In this document: one piece after another, positions 7,491 through 14,993 of the stretch
How the letters are laid out: each line of letters opens with the position of its first letter
Numbering within the stretch: position 1 is the stretch's first letter
DNA from: JARRRD01 sp037381085
Lineage (GTDB): Bacteria > Nitrospirota > Thermodesulfovibrionia > Thermodesulfovibrionales > UBA6898
Length of the DNA stretch: 19,058 bases
Direction of reading: 5' to 3'
Assembly: GCA_037381085.1 (NCBI GenBank)
Contig: JARRRD010000063.1
Span: 1-19,058, forward strand
Made by a program: the position numbers and the translations under genes
The notes under the pieces: generated by a model
Database searches by the model: none
Told to the model about the DNA's origin: nothing
The model's input: the letters and a program-made list of their open reading frames with translations, nothing else

Positions 7491-9320
7491 ATGAATGACC
7501 TGGGTATAGCCGGAAGGATCGCCAGGGCTTTCATCAGTTCGAAGCTTACGCCGCTGATTGTGCTCGCCGCTCTGATCCTGGGCGTTTTTGCTGTCATCTC
7601 CACTCCGAGGGAGGAAGAGCCCCAGATACTTGTGCCGATGATAGACGTAATGGTCGCCTATCCCGGGGCTTCTGCAAGAGAGGTGGAGGAGAGGGTCACC
7701 AGTCCCGTTGAGAAGCTGATGTGGGAGATAAAGGGCGTCAAGTACGTATATTCCATTGCTAAGCCGGGCATGGGTCTGGTCATCGTCAGGTTCGAGGTGG
7801 GAGAGGACATGGAGGCCAGCCTGGTAAAGCTCTATGACAAGCTCATGTCGAATTACAATATAATTCCGCCCGGTGTTTCCCAGCCCCTCGTGAAGCCTAA
7901 ATCGATAGACGATGTGCCCATCGCCACCTTTACTCTCTGGAGCGACAGATACCACGGATACGAACTCAGGCGCGTCGCCGTGGAGGTATGTAATGAGTTG
8001 AAGAAGGACAAGAATGTTTCCGAAACGAGTGTTATCGGAGGGCAGAGAAGGCAGGTGAGGGTTGTCTTCGATCCCATCAGGCTGAGGGCCTACCACACCT
8101 CTCCCTTCCAGATTACAGAGGCGCTCCGGAAGGCGAACTTTATTCTTCCGTCGGGGAAGTTTTCTTCGGAAAACAGAGAGTATATTGTTGATACAGGGGC
8201 CTTCCTGAGGAACGCCGATGAAATCGGAAAGCTCGTAACCGGGGTCTATAATGGAAAGCCCGTATACCTGAGGGATGTGGCGGACGTAAAGGACGGGCCC
8301 GAGGAGCCCGTCGATTACGTCTTTATGGGACTGGGCCCCCAGGCCGGGGCGGCCGGTATCAGCCCGAAATATTCCAAGTCCGGCCGTTACGAGGCCGTGA
8401 CCATAACGATGGCCAAGAAGAAGGGTTCCAACGCAACTGTAATAGCCGAGAATGCGATACGGAAAATCAACGCCCTGAAAGGGACTATCATACCTTCCGG
8501 GATCGAAGTCACTACGACACGGAATTACGGGGCTACGGCGGAAGAAAAATCGAACGAACTTCTCGAACACCTTCTTATCGCTACGATCTCGGTCATAATA
8601 CTGATTGCTCTGGCACTGGGCTGGCGGGAGTCGATCGTCGTTGCCGTGGCTGTGCCGGTGACACTGGCCCTGACCCTTCTCATCAATTATCTTTACGGAT
8701 ATACCCTGAACAGGGTGACCCTTTTTGCCCTCATATTTTCCATAGGAATCCTGGTCGATGATGCCATCGTGGTCGTCGAAAATATCCACAGGCACTTCAA
8801 GATGCACAGGATAAGCAGGTTTACCGCCGTCCTGGCCGTAGACGAGGTTGGGAATCCCACGATCCTGGCGACCTTCGCCGTCATCGCGGCCCTGATGCCC
8901 ATGGCCTTTGTGCGTGGGCTCATGGGTCCCTACATGAGGCCTATCCCTGTGGGCGCATCGGCGGCCATGATATTTTCTCTCCTGATCGCCTTCATCGTCA
9001 GTCCCTGGATGAGCTATCTTGTCCTCAAAGGTGTCAGGACTAAAGGGAAGGGCGGCGAGGAGAAGGAGGAAGGGAAGACATTGCACAAACTTTATGAAAG
9101 GATGCTGGGGCCGCTCATCGACAACAAGTGGAAGCGCGCCTCCGCCCTCGGCATCGTGCTTCTCCTGCTCGGCCTTGCCCTTCTCCTCATTCCGCTGAAG
9201 GCCGTTGAGCTGAAAATGCTCCCCTTCGACAACAAGAGCGAACTCCAGGTAATAGTGAACCTGCCGGCAGGCGTGACGCTGGAGGAGAGCGCATCACTGG
9301 CCAGGGACATGGGCGAGTGA
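7491..9320 (+). CDS. RND efflux permease, N-terminal fragment (HAE-type), ends at in-frame TGA
   Basis: These 609 residues cover the first 60% of an RND inner-membrane drug/proton antiporter. TM1 is at about 19-37, then comes a large periplasmic loop (including PREEEPQI at 39-46 and PPLVKPKSIDDVPI-type sequence near 132-144), then TM2-TM6 (about 359-508) and TM7 (about 552-568). TM4 carries GILVDDAIVVVEN with the proton-relay pair D423/D424, the drug-pump (HAE) pattern and not the DFGxxVDG form of metal pumps. The frame stops at 9318-9320 just as the second periplasmic loop begins. The C-terminal half follows in the same frame at 9321. Relative to this subfamily, about 50 residues are absent at the break, so this is probably a disrupted gene. 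The start has AGGA about 8 nt upstream. Confidence 0.85.
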   Translation: MNDLGIAGRIARAFISSKLTPLIVLAALILGVFAVISTPREEEPQILVPMIDVMVAYPGASAREVEERVTSPVEKLMWEIKGVKYVYSIAKPGMGLVIVRFEVGEDMEASLVKLYDKLMSNYNIIPPGVSQPLVKPKSIDDVPIATFTLWSDRYHGYELRRVAVEVCNELKKDKNVSETSVIGGQRRQVRVVFDPIRLRAYHTSPFQITEALRKANFILPSGKFSSENREYIVDTGAFLRNADEIGKLVTGVYNGKPVYLRDVADVKDGPEEPVDYVFMGLGPQAGAAGISPKYSKSGRYEAVTITMAKKKGSNATVIAENAIRKINALKGTIIPSGIEVTTTRNYGATAEEKSNELLEHLLIATISVIILIALALGWRESIVVAVAVPVTLALTLLINYLYGYTLNRVTLFALIFSIGILVDDAIVVVENIHRHFKMHRISRFTAVLAVDEVGNPTILATFAVIAALMPMAFVRGLMGPYMRPIPVGASAAMIFSLLIAFIVSPWMSYLVLKGVRTKGKGGEEKEEGKTLHKLYERMLGPLIDNKWKRASALGIVLLLLGLALLLIPLKAVELKMLPFDNKSELQVIVNLPAGVTLEESASLARDMGE

Positions 9321-10616
9321 ATGAGGAGCGCCCAGAGCCACTCCATCGCAAAGAGGATCAGACCCTTCCTGAAGAAGATCGGCGACAGGTATAACGCAAA
9401 GGTCATAATCGCCGAGATACCTCCGGGTCCCCCCGTCCTGAGCACCCTTGTTGCCGAGGTGTACGGGCCCGGTCTGAAGGGCAGGATCGATGTGGCCCGC
9501 AAGATAAAACATATCTTTGAAAACACCAAAGGAGTGGTCGACGTGGACTGGTATGTGGAGGCCGATCAAAAGAAATTCGTTCTGGACGTGGACAGGGAAA
9601 AGGCGGCGCAGAACGGGGTTACCACGGAAGCCGCTTCGGAAACACTGAAGACCGTGTTGGGGGGGATGCCGGTGGGTCTAGTTCATTTCGACAGGGAAAA
9701 AGAGCCTGTCGAGATCCTGCTGAGGGCCCCGCTCCGGGAACGTTCGAGCCTGGCCTCGCTGCAGGAAGTCTCTGTGCCGTCGTCATCGGGGGCCTTCATT
9801 CCCCTCTCTCAGCTCGTGAAGGTCCGGGAAGGAATACAGGACAAGACGATTTATCATAAGAACCTGAAGAGCGTGGTTTACGTCATCGGGGACGTTGCCG
9901 GAGGCGCCGAGAGCCCCGTTTACGCAATCCTGAAGATGAAGGACAGGATCGGGAAGATCGCTGTCCCCGGCGGATACAGGCTGAAGCAGTATTTTACCTC
10001 CCAGCCGTGGCTTACAGATCGCTATTCCATGAAGTGGGACGGTGAGTGGCAGATAACGTATGAGGTGTTCAGGGACCTCGGCATCGCCTTCGGGGCGGTC
10101 CTGATCCTTATTTACATCCTCGTGGTCGCCTGGTTCAGAAATTTCCTGACACCTCTGGTCATCATGGCGCCCATCCCGCTGACACTTGTGGGCATCCTGC
10201 CGGGGCACTGGATATTCGGCGCCTTCTTTACCGCCACCTCGATGATCGGCTTCATCGCGCTGGCGGGTATCATCGTCCGGAATTCCGTCCTTCTTGTCGA
10301 TTTTGTCCAGATGGAGTGGAGGGACTGCGGCATGCTGAAAGATGCACTCATAAAAGCGGGTGCGGTGAGGTTCAGGCCAATCATATTGACGGCTGCCGCG
10401 GTTGTCGTCGGGTCTTTCGTCATGCTCTTCGACCCGATCTTTCAGGGCCTTGCCATCTCGATGATGTTCGGGGCGGTGGCCGCAACTGCCCTGACACTCC
10501 TCGCAGTGCCTTTGCTTTATTATGAATTTTTCAAGAATAGGATTTGTCCCATGAGGGAGGAGGAATTCGAGATGGAGAAGGAGATGGAAGAGGAGCAAAA
10601 AGAAGGTGAATTATAG
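9321..10616 (+). CDS. RND efflux permease, C-terminal fragment
   Basis: These 431 residues are the remainder of the permease: the rest of the second periplasmic loop (PPGPPVLSTLVAEVYGP at 34-50, GVVDVDWYVE at 71-80), then TM8-TM12 from about 252. GIIVRNSVLLVDF at 317-329 aligns with the TM10 region of AcrB and carries R320 where AcrB has Lys940. The C-terminus is a very acidic Glu/Lys tail (about 411-431). The frame is the same as that of the N-terminal fragment, with ATG directly following its TGA and no ribosome-binding site of its own, so expression would need reinitiation. It resumes at RSAQSH, which in related pumps lies about 50 residues past the point where the first fragment ends. Most likely one broken gene; a sequencing or assembly fault remains possible. 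Confidence 0.85.
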   Translation: MRSAQSHSIAKRIRPFLKKIGDRYNAKVIIAEIPPGPPVLSTLVAEVYGPGLKGRIDVARKIKHIFENTKGVVDVDWYVEADQKKFVLDVDREKAAQNGVTTEAASETLKTVLGGMPVGLVHFDREKEPVEILLRAPLRERSSLASLQEVSVPSSSGAFIPLSQLVKVREGIQDKTIYHKNLKSVVYVIGDVAGGAESPVYAILKMKDRIGKIAVPGGYRLKQYFTSQPWLTDRYSMKWDGEWQITYEVFRDLGIAFGAVLILIYILVVAWFRNFLTPLVIMAPIPLTLVGILPGHWIFGAFFTATSMIGFIALAGIIVRNSVLLVDFVQMEWRDCGMLKDALIKAGAVRFRPIILTAAAVVVGSFVMLFDPIFQGLAISMMFGAVAATALTLLAVPLLYYEFFKNRICPMREEEFEMEKEMEEEQKEGEL

Positions 10617-10625
10617 GTGCAGATT

Positions 10626-10634
10626 TGGTATAAT
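10626..10634 (+). promoter_or_regulatory. Candidate extended -10 promoter of the zinc-ribbon gene
   Basis: TGGTATAAT ends at 10634 and contains a perfect TATAAT with the TGN extension. No good -35 is seen. It lies 10 nt after the permease stop and 49 nt before the small gene's ATG, so that gene may be transcribed independently. Confidence 0.55.
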
Positions 10635-10683
10635 TAAGAAACAGTGAAACTAGCTGGGACAAAACATACGGAGGATGATCCAG

Positions 10684-10854
10684 ATGTATAACAGGTGTAA
10701 ATGCGAAAAGTGCGGGAGCGAGTTCGCAACGGTCTTGAAGAACGACCTTGAACTGCAGAACGAGCCCTGTCCGAAGTGCGGCGAGAAACTGCTTAAGATA
10801 ACGGGGCCTCTCAGCTTTTACGAGACGAGCAGAATATTTTCAGGCGGGGGCTGA
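10684..10854 (+). CDS. Small zinc-ribbon protein (56 aa)
   Basis: The frame MYNRCKCEKCGSEFATVL... has five cysteines: C5, C7, C10 and a CPKC pair at C29/C32. The spacing CxxC-18-CxxC is that of a rubredoxin-like or zinc-ribbon knuckle. GGAGG lies 9 nt upstream of the ATG at 10684; an in-frame ATG at 10675 is too close to it. There is no signal peptide or membrane segment, so it should be cytoplasmic. Small ribbons of this kind bind Zn or Fe and are often nucleic-acid or protein-binding accessories; I do not recognise a specific family. A candidate promoter upstream and a strong terminator downstream make it look like a single-gene unit, not the tail of the pump operon. Confidence 0.8.
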   Translation: MYNRCKCEKCGSEFATVLKNDLELQNEPCPKCGEKLLKITGPLSFYETSRIFSGGG

Positions 10855-10895
10855 AGCCCGAGAGGATGCTAGGCCGGTCCGGCCTGCTAAGGCGT

Positions 10896-10930
10896 AAGGG
10901 CATGCTGTTTTCAGCATGCCCTTTATTTTG
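10896..10930 (+). terminator. Rho-independent terminator after the zinc-ribbon gene
   Basis: AAGGGCATGCTG (10896-10907) pairs perfectly over 12 bp with CAGCATGCCCTT (10912-10923) across a TTTT loop and is followed by TATTTTG. A smaller palindrome AGGCC...GGCCT precedes it at 10871-10885. Confidence 0.85.
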
Positions 10931-11004
10931 TGCTTTCTTGACCCTTTTATTATCAATCGAAAAGTCCGGTTTATCATTCAGTGCTTCTCCATAGGAAGAC
11001 GAAG

Positions 11005-11031
11005 AAGGATTCCGGACAAGCCGGAATGACA
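11005..11031 (-). repeat. Dispersed repeat family A, half copy
   Basis: The 27 bases ending GGAATGACA match the right end of the full element at 6021-6113. The matching left end is missing or degraded. It faces the copy at 11178 so that the two TGTCATTCC ends point toward each other across 146 bp. The 515-bp gap between the zinc-ribbon and rluB genes (10855-11369) holds the terminator and these repeat remnants; I see no gene in it. Confidence 0.7.
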
Positions 11032-11177
11032 AACTGCAATGAGGTGAGGCGAATTGTTAATTCCCACCGCTCCTTGTAATAGCTGGAAATTGGTAATTCC
11101 CCCCGTAATAAAGGAGAATGGGTCGCACAACCCCAGTATTTAGGGTTTCTGTACGAGATCACTTTCTTTAGCTTTCT

Positions 11178-11325
11178 TGTCATTCCGGCTTGTCCGGAAT
11201 CTCTCCGACTGCCCGGGCGGGAAAAGGGCAGGGTGAGGGAAGCGAATTCCATCAAAAAAGTAAGCGCAATGCTACTGTAATCCTTCCCAAAAAACCGGAG
11301 GGATTCCAGCCAGGACATAATGACA
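11178..11325 (+). repeat. Dispersed repeat family A, divergent copy
   Basis: It starts TGTCATTCCGGCTTGTCCGG (11178-11197) and has a degenerate right end, GGATTCCAGC (11301-11310) to AATGACA (11319-11325). The middle differs from the 6021 copy. An open frame from 11190 runs through it into rluB, but this is not coding sequence. Confidence 0.6.
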
Positions 11326-11351
11326 GAATGGAGAATCGCTCAAAGCAGGTA

Positions 11352-11360
11352 TGTTATCAT
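11352..11360 (+). promoter_or_regulatory. Candidate extended -10 box of rluB
   Basis: TGTTATCAT (TGN plus TATCAT) ends 9 nt before the rluB ATG at 11370. No Shine-Dalgarno sequence lies between them. No convincing -35 is visible. Confidence 0.4.
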
Positions 11361-11369
11361 TTATACCTT

Positions 11370-12086
11370 ATGGAGCAGAGGCTGCAAAAGATTATGGCCG
11401 ATATGGGCGTGGCTTCCCGCAGGAAGGCGGAGGAGCTTATCATGGAGGGGCGCGTGACGGTGAACGGGAAGGGGGCGGTTATCGGGATGAAGGCCGACCC
11501 CGCGACGGACCATATCAAGGTCGACGGAAAACTGCTGGTCAGTCCCGAGAGGAAGGTATACTTTATTTTTAATAAACCCAGGGGAGTAGTTACGTCCCTG
11601 AGCGATCCTGAAGGACGTCCCACAGTAAGCGATTTCCTGCGGGGTGTGAAGCAGAGGGTCTTCCCCGTCGGCCGTCTGGACTACGACTCGGAGGGAATGC
11701 TCATTTTGACGAACGACGGCGACTTTGCTCATTCGGTGCTCCATCCTTCGAAAAAGATACCCAAGACCTACCTCGTGAAGATCAAGGGGGTGCTGGAAGC
11801 AGAGGAGATAACCAAGCTTAGGACCGGCATAAGACTCGACAGGACCGTGACTGCCCCGGCGAAGGTCAAGAGGCTGCGGAAAGGCGAACATAATTCCTGG
11901 ATCGAGATGACAATATCGGAGGGTAAGAAGAGACAGATCAGGAGGATGCTCGAAAGGGTCGGCCATCAGGTCATCAGGCTCATGAGAATCCGCATAGGCG
12001 GGCTTGAAATGGGTCCGCTGAAGCCGGGGGCTCTCAGACGCCTCACGCCGGCGGAGATCGAGAAGATAAGACGTGATGCTACGTAA
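11370..12086 (+). CDS. rluB: RsuA/RluB-family rRNA pseudouridine synthase
   Basis: This 238-aa protein modifies rRNA; RluB acts on U2605 of 23S rRNA in E. coli. MEQRLQKIMADMGVASRRKAEELI begins an S4 RNA-binding domain (residues 1-50), as in the family. The catalytic domain has NKPRGVVTSLSDPEGRPTV at 68-86, then GRLDYDSEGMLILTNDGD from 101, with D104 the catalytic aspartate, and EGKKRQIRRMLERVGHQVIRLMRIRIG near the C-terminus. I took the ATG at 11370 because the S4 domain starts there; the frame extends back to 11190, but only through repeat sequence. There is no ribosome-binding site, but an extended -10 box ends 9 nt upstream. aspS follows after 38 bp. Confidence 0.92.
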   Translation: MEQRLQKIMADMGVASRRKAEELIMEGRVTVNGKGAVIGMKADPATDHIKVDGKLLVSPERKVYFIFNKPRGVVTSLSDPEGRPTVSDFLRGVKQRVFPVGRLDYDSEGMLILTNDGDFAHSVLHPSKKIPKTYLVKIKGVLEAEEITKLRTGIRLDRTVTAPAKVKRLRKGEHNSWIEMTISEGKKRQIRRMLERVGHQVIRLMRIRIGGLEMGPLKPGALRRLTPAEIEKIRRDAT

Positions 12087-12124
12087 CGAGAGGTCGGGAA
12101 AAGTATTTCGCAGGAGGAGGACGC

Positions 12125-13939
12125 ATGATTCGTGATAAAGGGTGTGGAGATGTCAGGGAAGAAGACATAAACTCCTCGAAGACCGTTGCCGGCTGGGTAT
12201 TCAGACGGAGGGACCACGGAGGTCTTATCTTTGTGGACCTCAGGGACAGGAGTGGCATATGCCAGGTCGTATTCAGTCCCGACGTGGCGGCCGGCGCCCA
12301 TGAAAAGGCGCACGCTATCAGGTCGGAGTTTGTGATATCCGTCTCCGGAGAGGTGAGGAAGAGGCCTGAAGGCACCGAGAACCCCGAACTCCCTACGGGC
12401 ATGGTGGAGCTGTACGCCGATAAACTGGAAGTGCTCAATGAGGCTTCTCCCCTGCCTTTTCCCATGGAGGAAGCGGCGGAAGCCGGAGAGGCGCTCAGGC
12501 TTAAATACCGTTATCTGGACCTGAGAAGGCCGGAGATGCAGAGTAACCTCATACTGCGGCACCGTATAACGAAAACGATGAGGGACTATCTCGATGAAAG
12601 GGGTTTCCTTGAAATAGAGACGCCGATGCTGACCAAATCGACTCCCGAAGGGGCCCGTGACTATCTTGTTCCAAGCCGTCTCAATCCCGGACATTTTTAT
12701 GCACTGCCCCAGTCGCCGCAGCTCTTCAAACAGATATTGATGGTTGCAGGTCTGGAGAAATATTTCCAGATCGTGAAGTGTTTCAGGGATGAAGACCTCA
12801 GGGCGGACCGCCAGCCTGAGTTCACCCAGCTTGACCTCGAGATGTCCTTTGTCGACCGGGAGGACCTTCTGGTCCTCATGGAGGGGCTCATGAAGAAGCT
12901 CTTCAGAGATGTTCTCGACGTGGAAATAGAGGCACCTTTCCAGAGGCTGACCTATCGGGAGTCGATGGAACGTTTCGGCAATGACAAGCCGGACATGCGG
13001 TTCGGTCTCGAACTGAAGGACATGGCCGACCTCGCGGAGAAAGGCACCTTCAAGGTATTTCTTGATGCCCTGGGCAGCGGGGGAAAGGTCAAGGCGATAA
13101 ACGGGAAAGGCATGGCCGGTCTTTCGAGGAAGGAGATAGACACCCTTACGGCGGGAGCACAGTCATTCGGGGCGAAGGGCCTCGCCTGGATAAAGGTGAA
13201 GAGCGGTTTTGAGTCCCCGATAGCCAAATTCTTTCCTGAGGATGTCCTTCGGGGCATGGCCGACAGGCTGGAAGCCGAAGACGGCGACCTCATGATGTTT
13301 GTGGCGGACAAGACTTCGGTGGTATATGATGTCCTGAGCCGCATGAGACTCGAACTGGGGAAAAGGCTGAAGCTGATTCAGTCGGGTTACAAGTTCCTCT
13401 GGATTACCGATTTCCCCCTCCTTGAATGGGATGAGGAAGAGGGGAGGTTCCAGGCGATGCATCATCCCTTCACGTCACCCATGGACGGCGATGTCCAGAA
13501 GATGGTGGCCGGCAATGTGGGCGACAGGGACATGCTTTCATCGTTAAAGGCGAAGGCCTACGATGTTGTGCTCAACGGATATGAGATTGGTGGAGGGAGC
13601 ATCCGTATACACAGGCAGGATGTCCAGAAGAGGATGTTCGAGGTACTGAATATTACGGACGAAGATGCCAGGGTGAAGTTCGGTTTTCTGCTCGACGCCC
13701 TGCAGTACGGAGCTCCACCGCACGGCGGAATAGCGCTCGGTCTTGACAGACTGGCCATGATAATGGCCGGGGCCTCGTCGATCCGGGACGTGATCGCCTT
13801 CCCCAAAACCCAGAAGGCCTTCTGCATGATGTCGGGAGCCCCCTCGACGGTCGATCCGAAACAGCTCAGAGAACTGCATATAAAATCGGATGTGATCGTG
13901 GAGGAGGAGGCAAAAGGTCCGGCCTGCGACGGACTGTAA
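12125..13939 (+). CDS. aspS: Aspartyl-tRNA synthetase, bacterial type, probably non-discriminating
   Basis: This 604-aa class II synthetase charges tRNA(Asp). The N-terminal anticodon-binding OB fold holds AGWVFRRRDHGGLIFVDLRDR (22-42). Class II motif 2 is FRDEDLRADRQPEFTQLDLE at 220-239. A GAD insertion domain typical of bacterial AspRS spans roughly 290-420. Motif 3 GGIALGLDRL is at 534-543. A strong GGAGGAGG precedes the ATG. His31 and Gly83 match the residues (H31, G81) known in Pseudomonas aeruginosa AspRS to allow charging of tRNA(Asn) as well, whereas E. coli has RRRDLG. I infer a relaxed enzyme that would need GatCAB to make Asn-tRNA(Asn). rluB lies 38 bp upstream, so cotranscription is likely. 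Identity is secure and specificity is inferred. Confidence 0.96.
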   Translation: MIRDKGCGDVREEDINSSKTVAGWVFRRRDHGGLIFVDLRDRSGICQVVFSPDVAAGAHEKAHAIRSEFVISVSGEVRKRPEGTENPELPTGMVELYADKLEVLNEASPLPFPMEEAAEAGEALRLKYRYLDLRRPEMQSNLILRHRITKTMRDYLDERGFLEIETPMLTKSTPEGARDYLVPSRLNPGHFYALPQSPQLFKQILMVAGLEKYFQIVKCFRDEDLRADRQPEFTQLDLEMSFVDREDLLVLMEGLMKKLFRDVLDVEIEAPFQRLTYRESMERFGNDKPDMRFGLELKDMADLAEKGTFKVFLDALGSGGKVKAINGKGMAGLSRKEIDTLTAGAQSFGAKGLAWIKVKSGFESPIAKFFPEDVLRGMADRLEAEDGDLMMFVADKTSVVYDVLSRMRLELGKRLKLIQSGYKFLWITDFPLLEWDEEEGRFQAMHHPFTSPMDGDVQKMVAGNVGDRDMLSSLKAKAYDVVLNGYEIGGGSIRIHRQDVQKRMFEVLNITDEDARVKFGFLLDALQYGAPPHGGIALGLDRLAMIMAGASSIRDVIAFPKTQKAFCMMSGAPSTVDPKQLRELHIKSDVIVEEEAKGPACDGL

Positions 13940-14145
13940 TCTGCCCCGCGTCTTTTCAGATTTGCATTAAAAGCAGGCATACCTCTTTTACGCCGCCTTC
14001 GAACTGTGATAAGAGATGATTTTCTTGCCATGTTTCCCCTGTTTTAGTCCATTCTCATACTTTCAGGGTCCTGCATGGAGGACGCGGCCGAAGTCCGCTA
14101 TGCCGACCAGTCCGGCCTTTGTGGCAATGGAACTCCACTATTCCG

Positions 14146-14151
14146 TATAAT
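14146..14151 (+). promoter_or_regulatory. Candidate -10 box before the exonuclease-xerD pair
   Basis: A perfect TATAAT lies in the 226-bp gap after aspS, 59 nt before the preferred ATG at 14211 and 14 nt before an alternative ATG at 14166. No good -35 is seen. The rest of the gap (13940-14145) shows no gene and no clear terminator. Confidence 0.45.
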
Positions 14152-14210
14152 AAGGAAATTCGTAAATGCATGGTCATGAGGACCGGGCCTTGCAGGAAAC
14201 TGGAAAGTCT

Positions 14211-14993
14211 ATGATAAGAAATACTTTTTGTATCCTTGACGGTATCGGGGAGAAACTTGAACGCAGGCTCTGGCGCCAGGGGATCCTCACATGGGAAGAC
14301 TTTGCCGGGGTCGATGAGCTTCTCGGATTCAGCCACGAGAGGAAGAGGCAGTTCGATGATAATCTGGCCCATGACAGAGACGAGCTGGAGGCGGGCAATG
14401 CCAGGTACTTCGCCCGGCGTATCAAGCGGAGGGAGCACTGGCGGCTCTTCGATATCTTCAAAGACCATGCGGTCTGTCTCGACATCGAGACGAACGGCTA
14501 TCAGCCTGACTCCGGAGGATATGTCACCTGCGTGGGGCTCTACGACGGCTTTGATTACAAGTGTCTGGTGAGGGGCGAAAACCTGAGCGCCGAAAGGCTT
14601 AACAGTGAACTCTCAAGATACAAATGTCTTGTGACTTTTTACGGTGCCGCCTTTGACGTACCCTTCATGCTGAGGTCTTTCCACGGGCTCAGATTTGACA
14701 TCCCCCATTTCGACCTCTGTTTTGCAGCCAGGAGGCTCGGTTTCAGGGGAGGACTCAAGAGACTGGAACACGAGTTCGGGATCGAAAGGGAGGAGAGCGT
14801 CAGGGGACTCGATGGCTACGACGCCGTTAAACTTTGGGAACTGGCCCGGAGGGGTTCCAGCGAGTCGCTCGAAAGGCTGATAAAATATAACAGGGAAGAC
14901 ACGGTCAACCTCATGGACATGGCTTCTGTTTTTTATGAGAAGCTGAGACACTCGACCGGTATCGAGGAATACCTCGCCTGTGGAGTCGCTTGA
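14211..14993 (+). CDS. RNase H-like (YprB-type, DEDD) exonuclease
   Basis: This 260-aa protein has an N-terminal helix-hairpin-helix-like stretch (LDGIGEKLERRLWRQGILTW) and a 3'-5' exonuclease-type domain. The acidic motifs are CLDIETNG (motif I, D and E), VTFYGAAFDVPFML (motif II) and YNREDTVNLMDMA (motif III with Asp). This is the 'RNase H-like domain, YprB' family: predicted nucleases whose role is unproven. The start at 14211 (MIRNTFCILDGIG) fits the family; GGAAAG lies 3 nt upstream. An ATG at 14166 with AAGGA 9 nt upstream would add 15 residues and is a real alternative. Its last 14 nt overlap xerD, so the two are probably translated together. Class is firm, substrate unknown. Confidence 0.85.
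   Translation: MIRNTFCILDGIGEKLERRLWRQGILTWEDFAGVDELLGFSHERKRQFDDNLAHDRDELEAGNARYFARRIKRREHWRLFDIFKDHAVCLDIETNGYQPDSGGYVTCVGLYDGFDYKCLVRGENLSAERLNSELSRYKCLVTFYGAAFDVPFMLRSFHGLRFDIPHFDLCFAARRLGFRGGLKRLEHEFGIEREESVRGLDGYDAVKLWELARRGSSESLERLIKYNREDTVNLMDMASVFYEKLRHSTGIEEYLACGVA

Noticed and set aside
7419..9086. 555-aa open frame on the minus strand opposite the RND permease
   Set aside because: The plus strand encodes a clear RND protein over the same span. The antisense translation is rich in His, Asp, Gly and Arg with no recognisable domain, as expected for the reverse of a GC-rich gene.
9318..9320. TGA in the permease as a selenocysteine or programmed readthrough codon
   Set aside because: About 50 conserved residues are also missing at this point, no Sec-like context or SECIS hairpin is evident after the codon, and RND pumps are not selenoproteins.
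10974..11318. 114-aa minus-strand open frame in the gap before rluB
   Set aside because: It is composed of two repeat remnants and their spacer, with no ribosome-binding site and no domain.
11190..11369. Sixty-residue N-terminal extension of RluB
   Set aside because: The added sequence is translated repeat DNA; the S4 domain begins at the ATG at 11370.
11966..12694. 242-aa minus-strand open frame over the rluB-aspS junction
   Set aside because: It is the reverse of conserved aspS coding sequence, with no domain and no ribosome-binding site.
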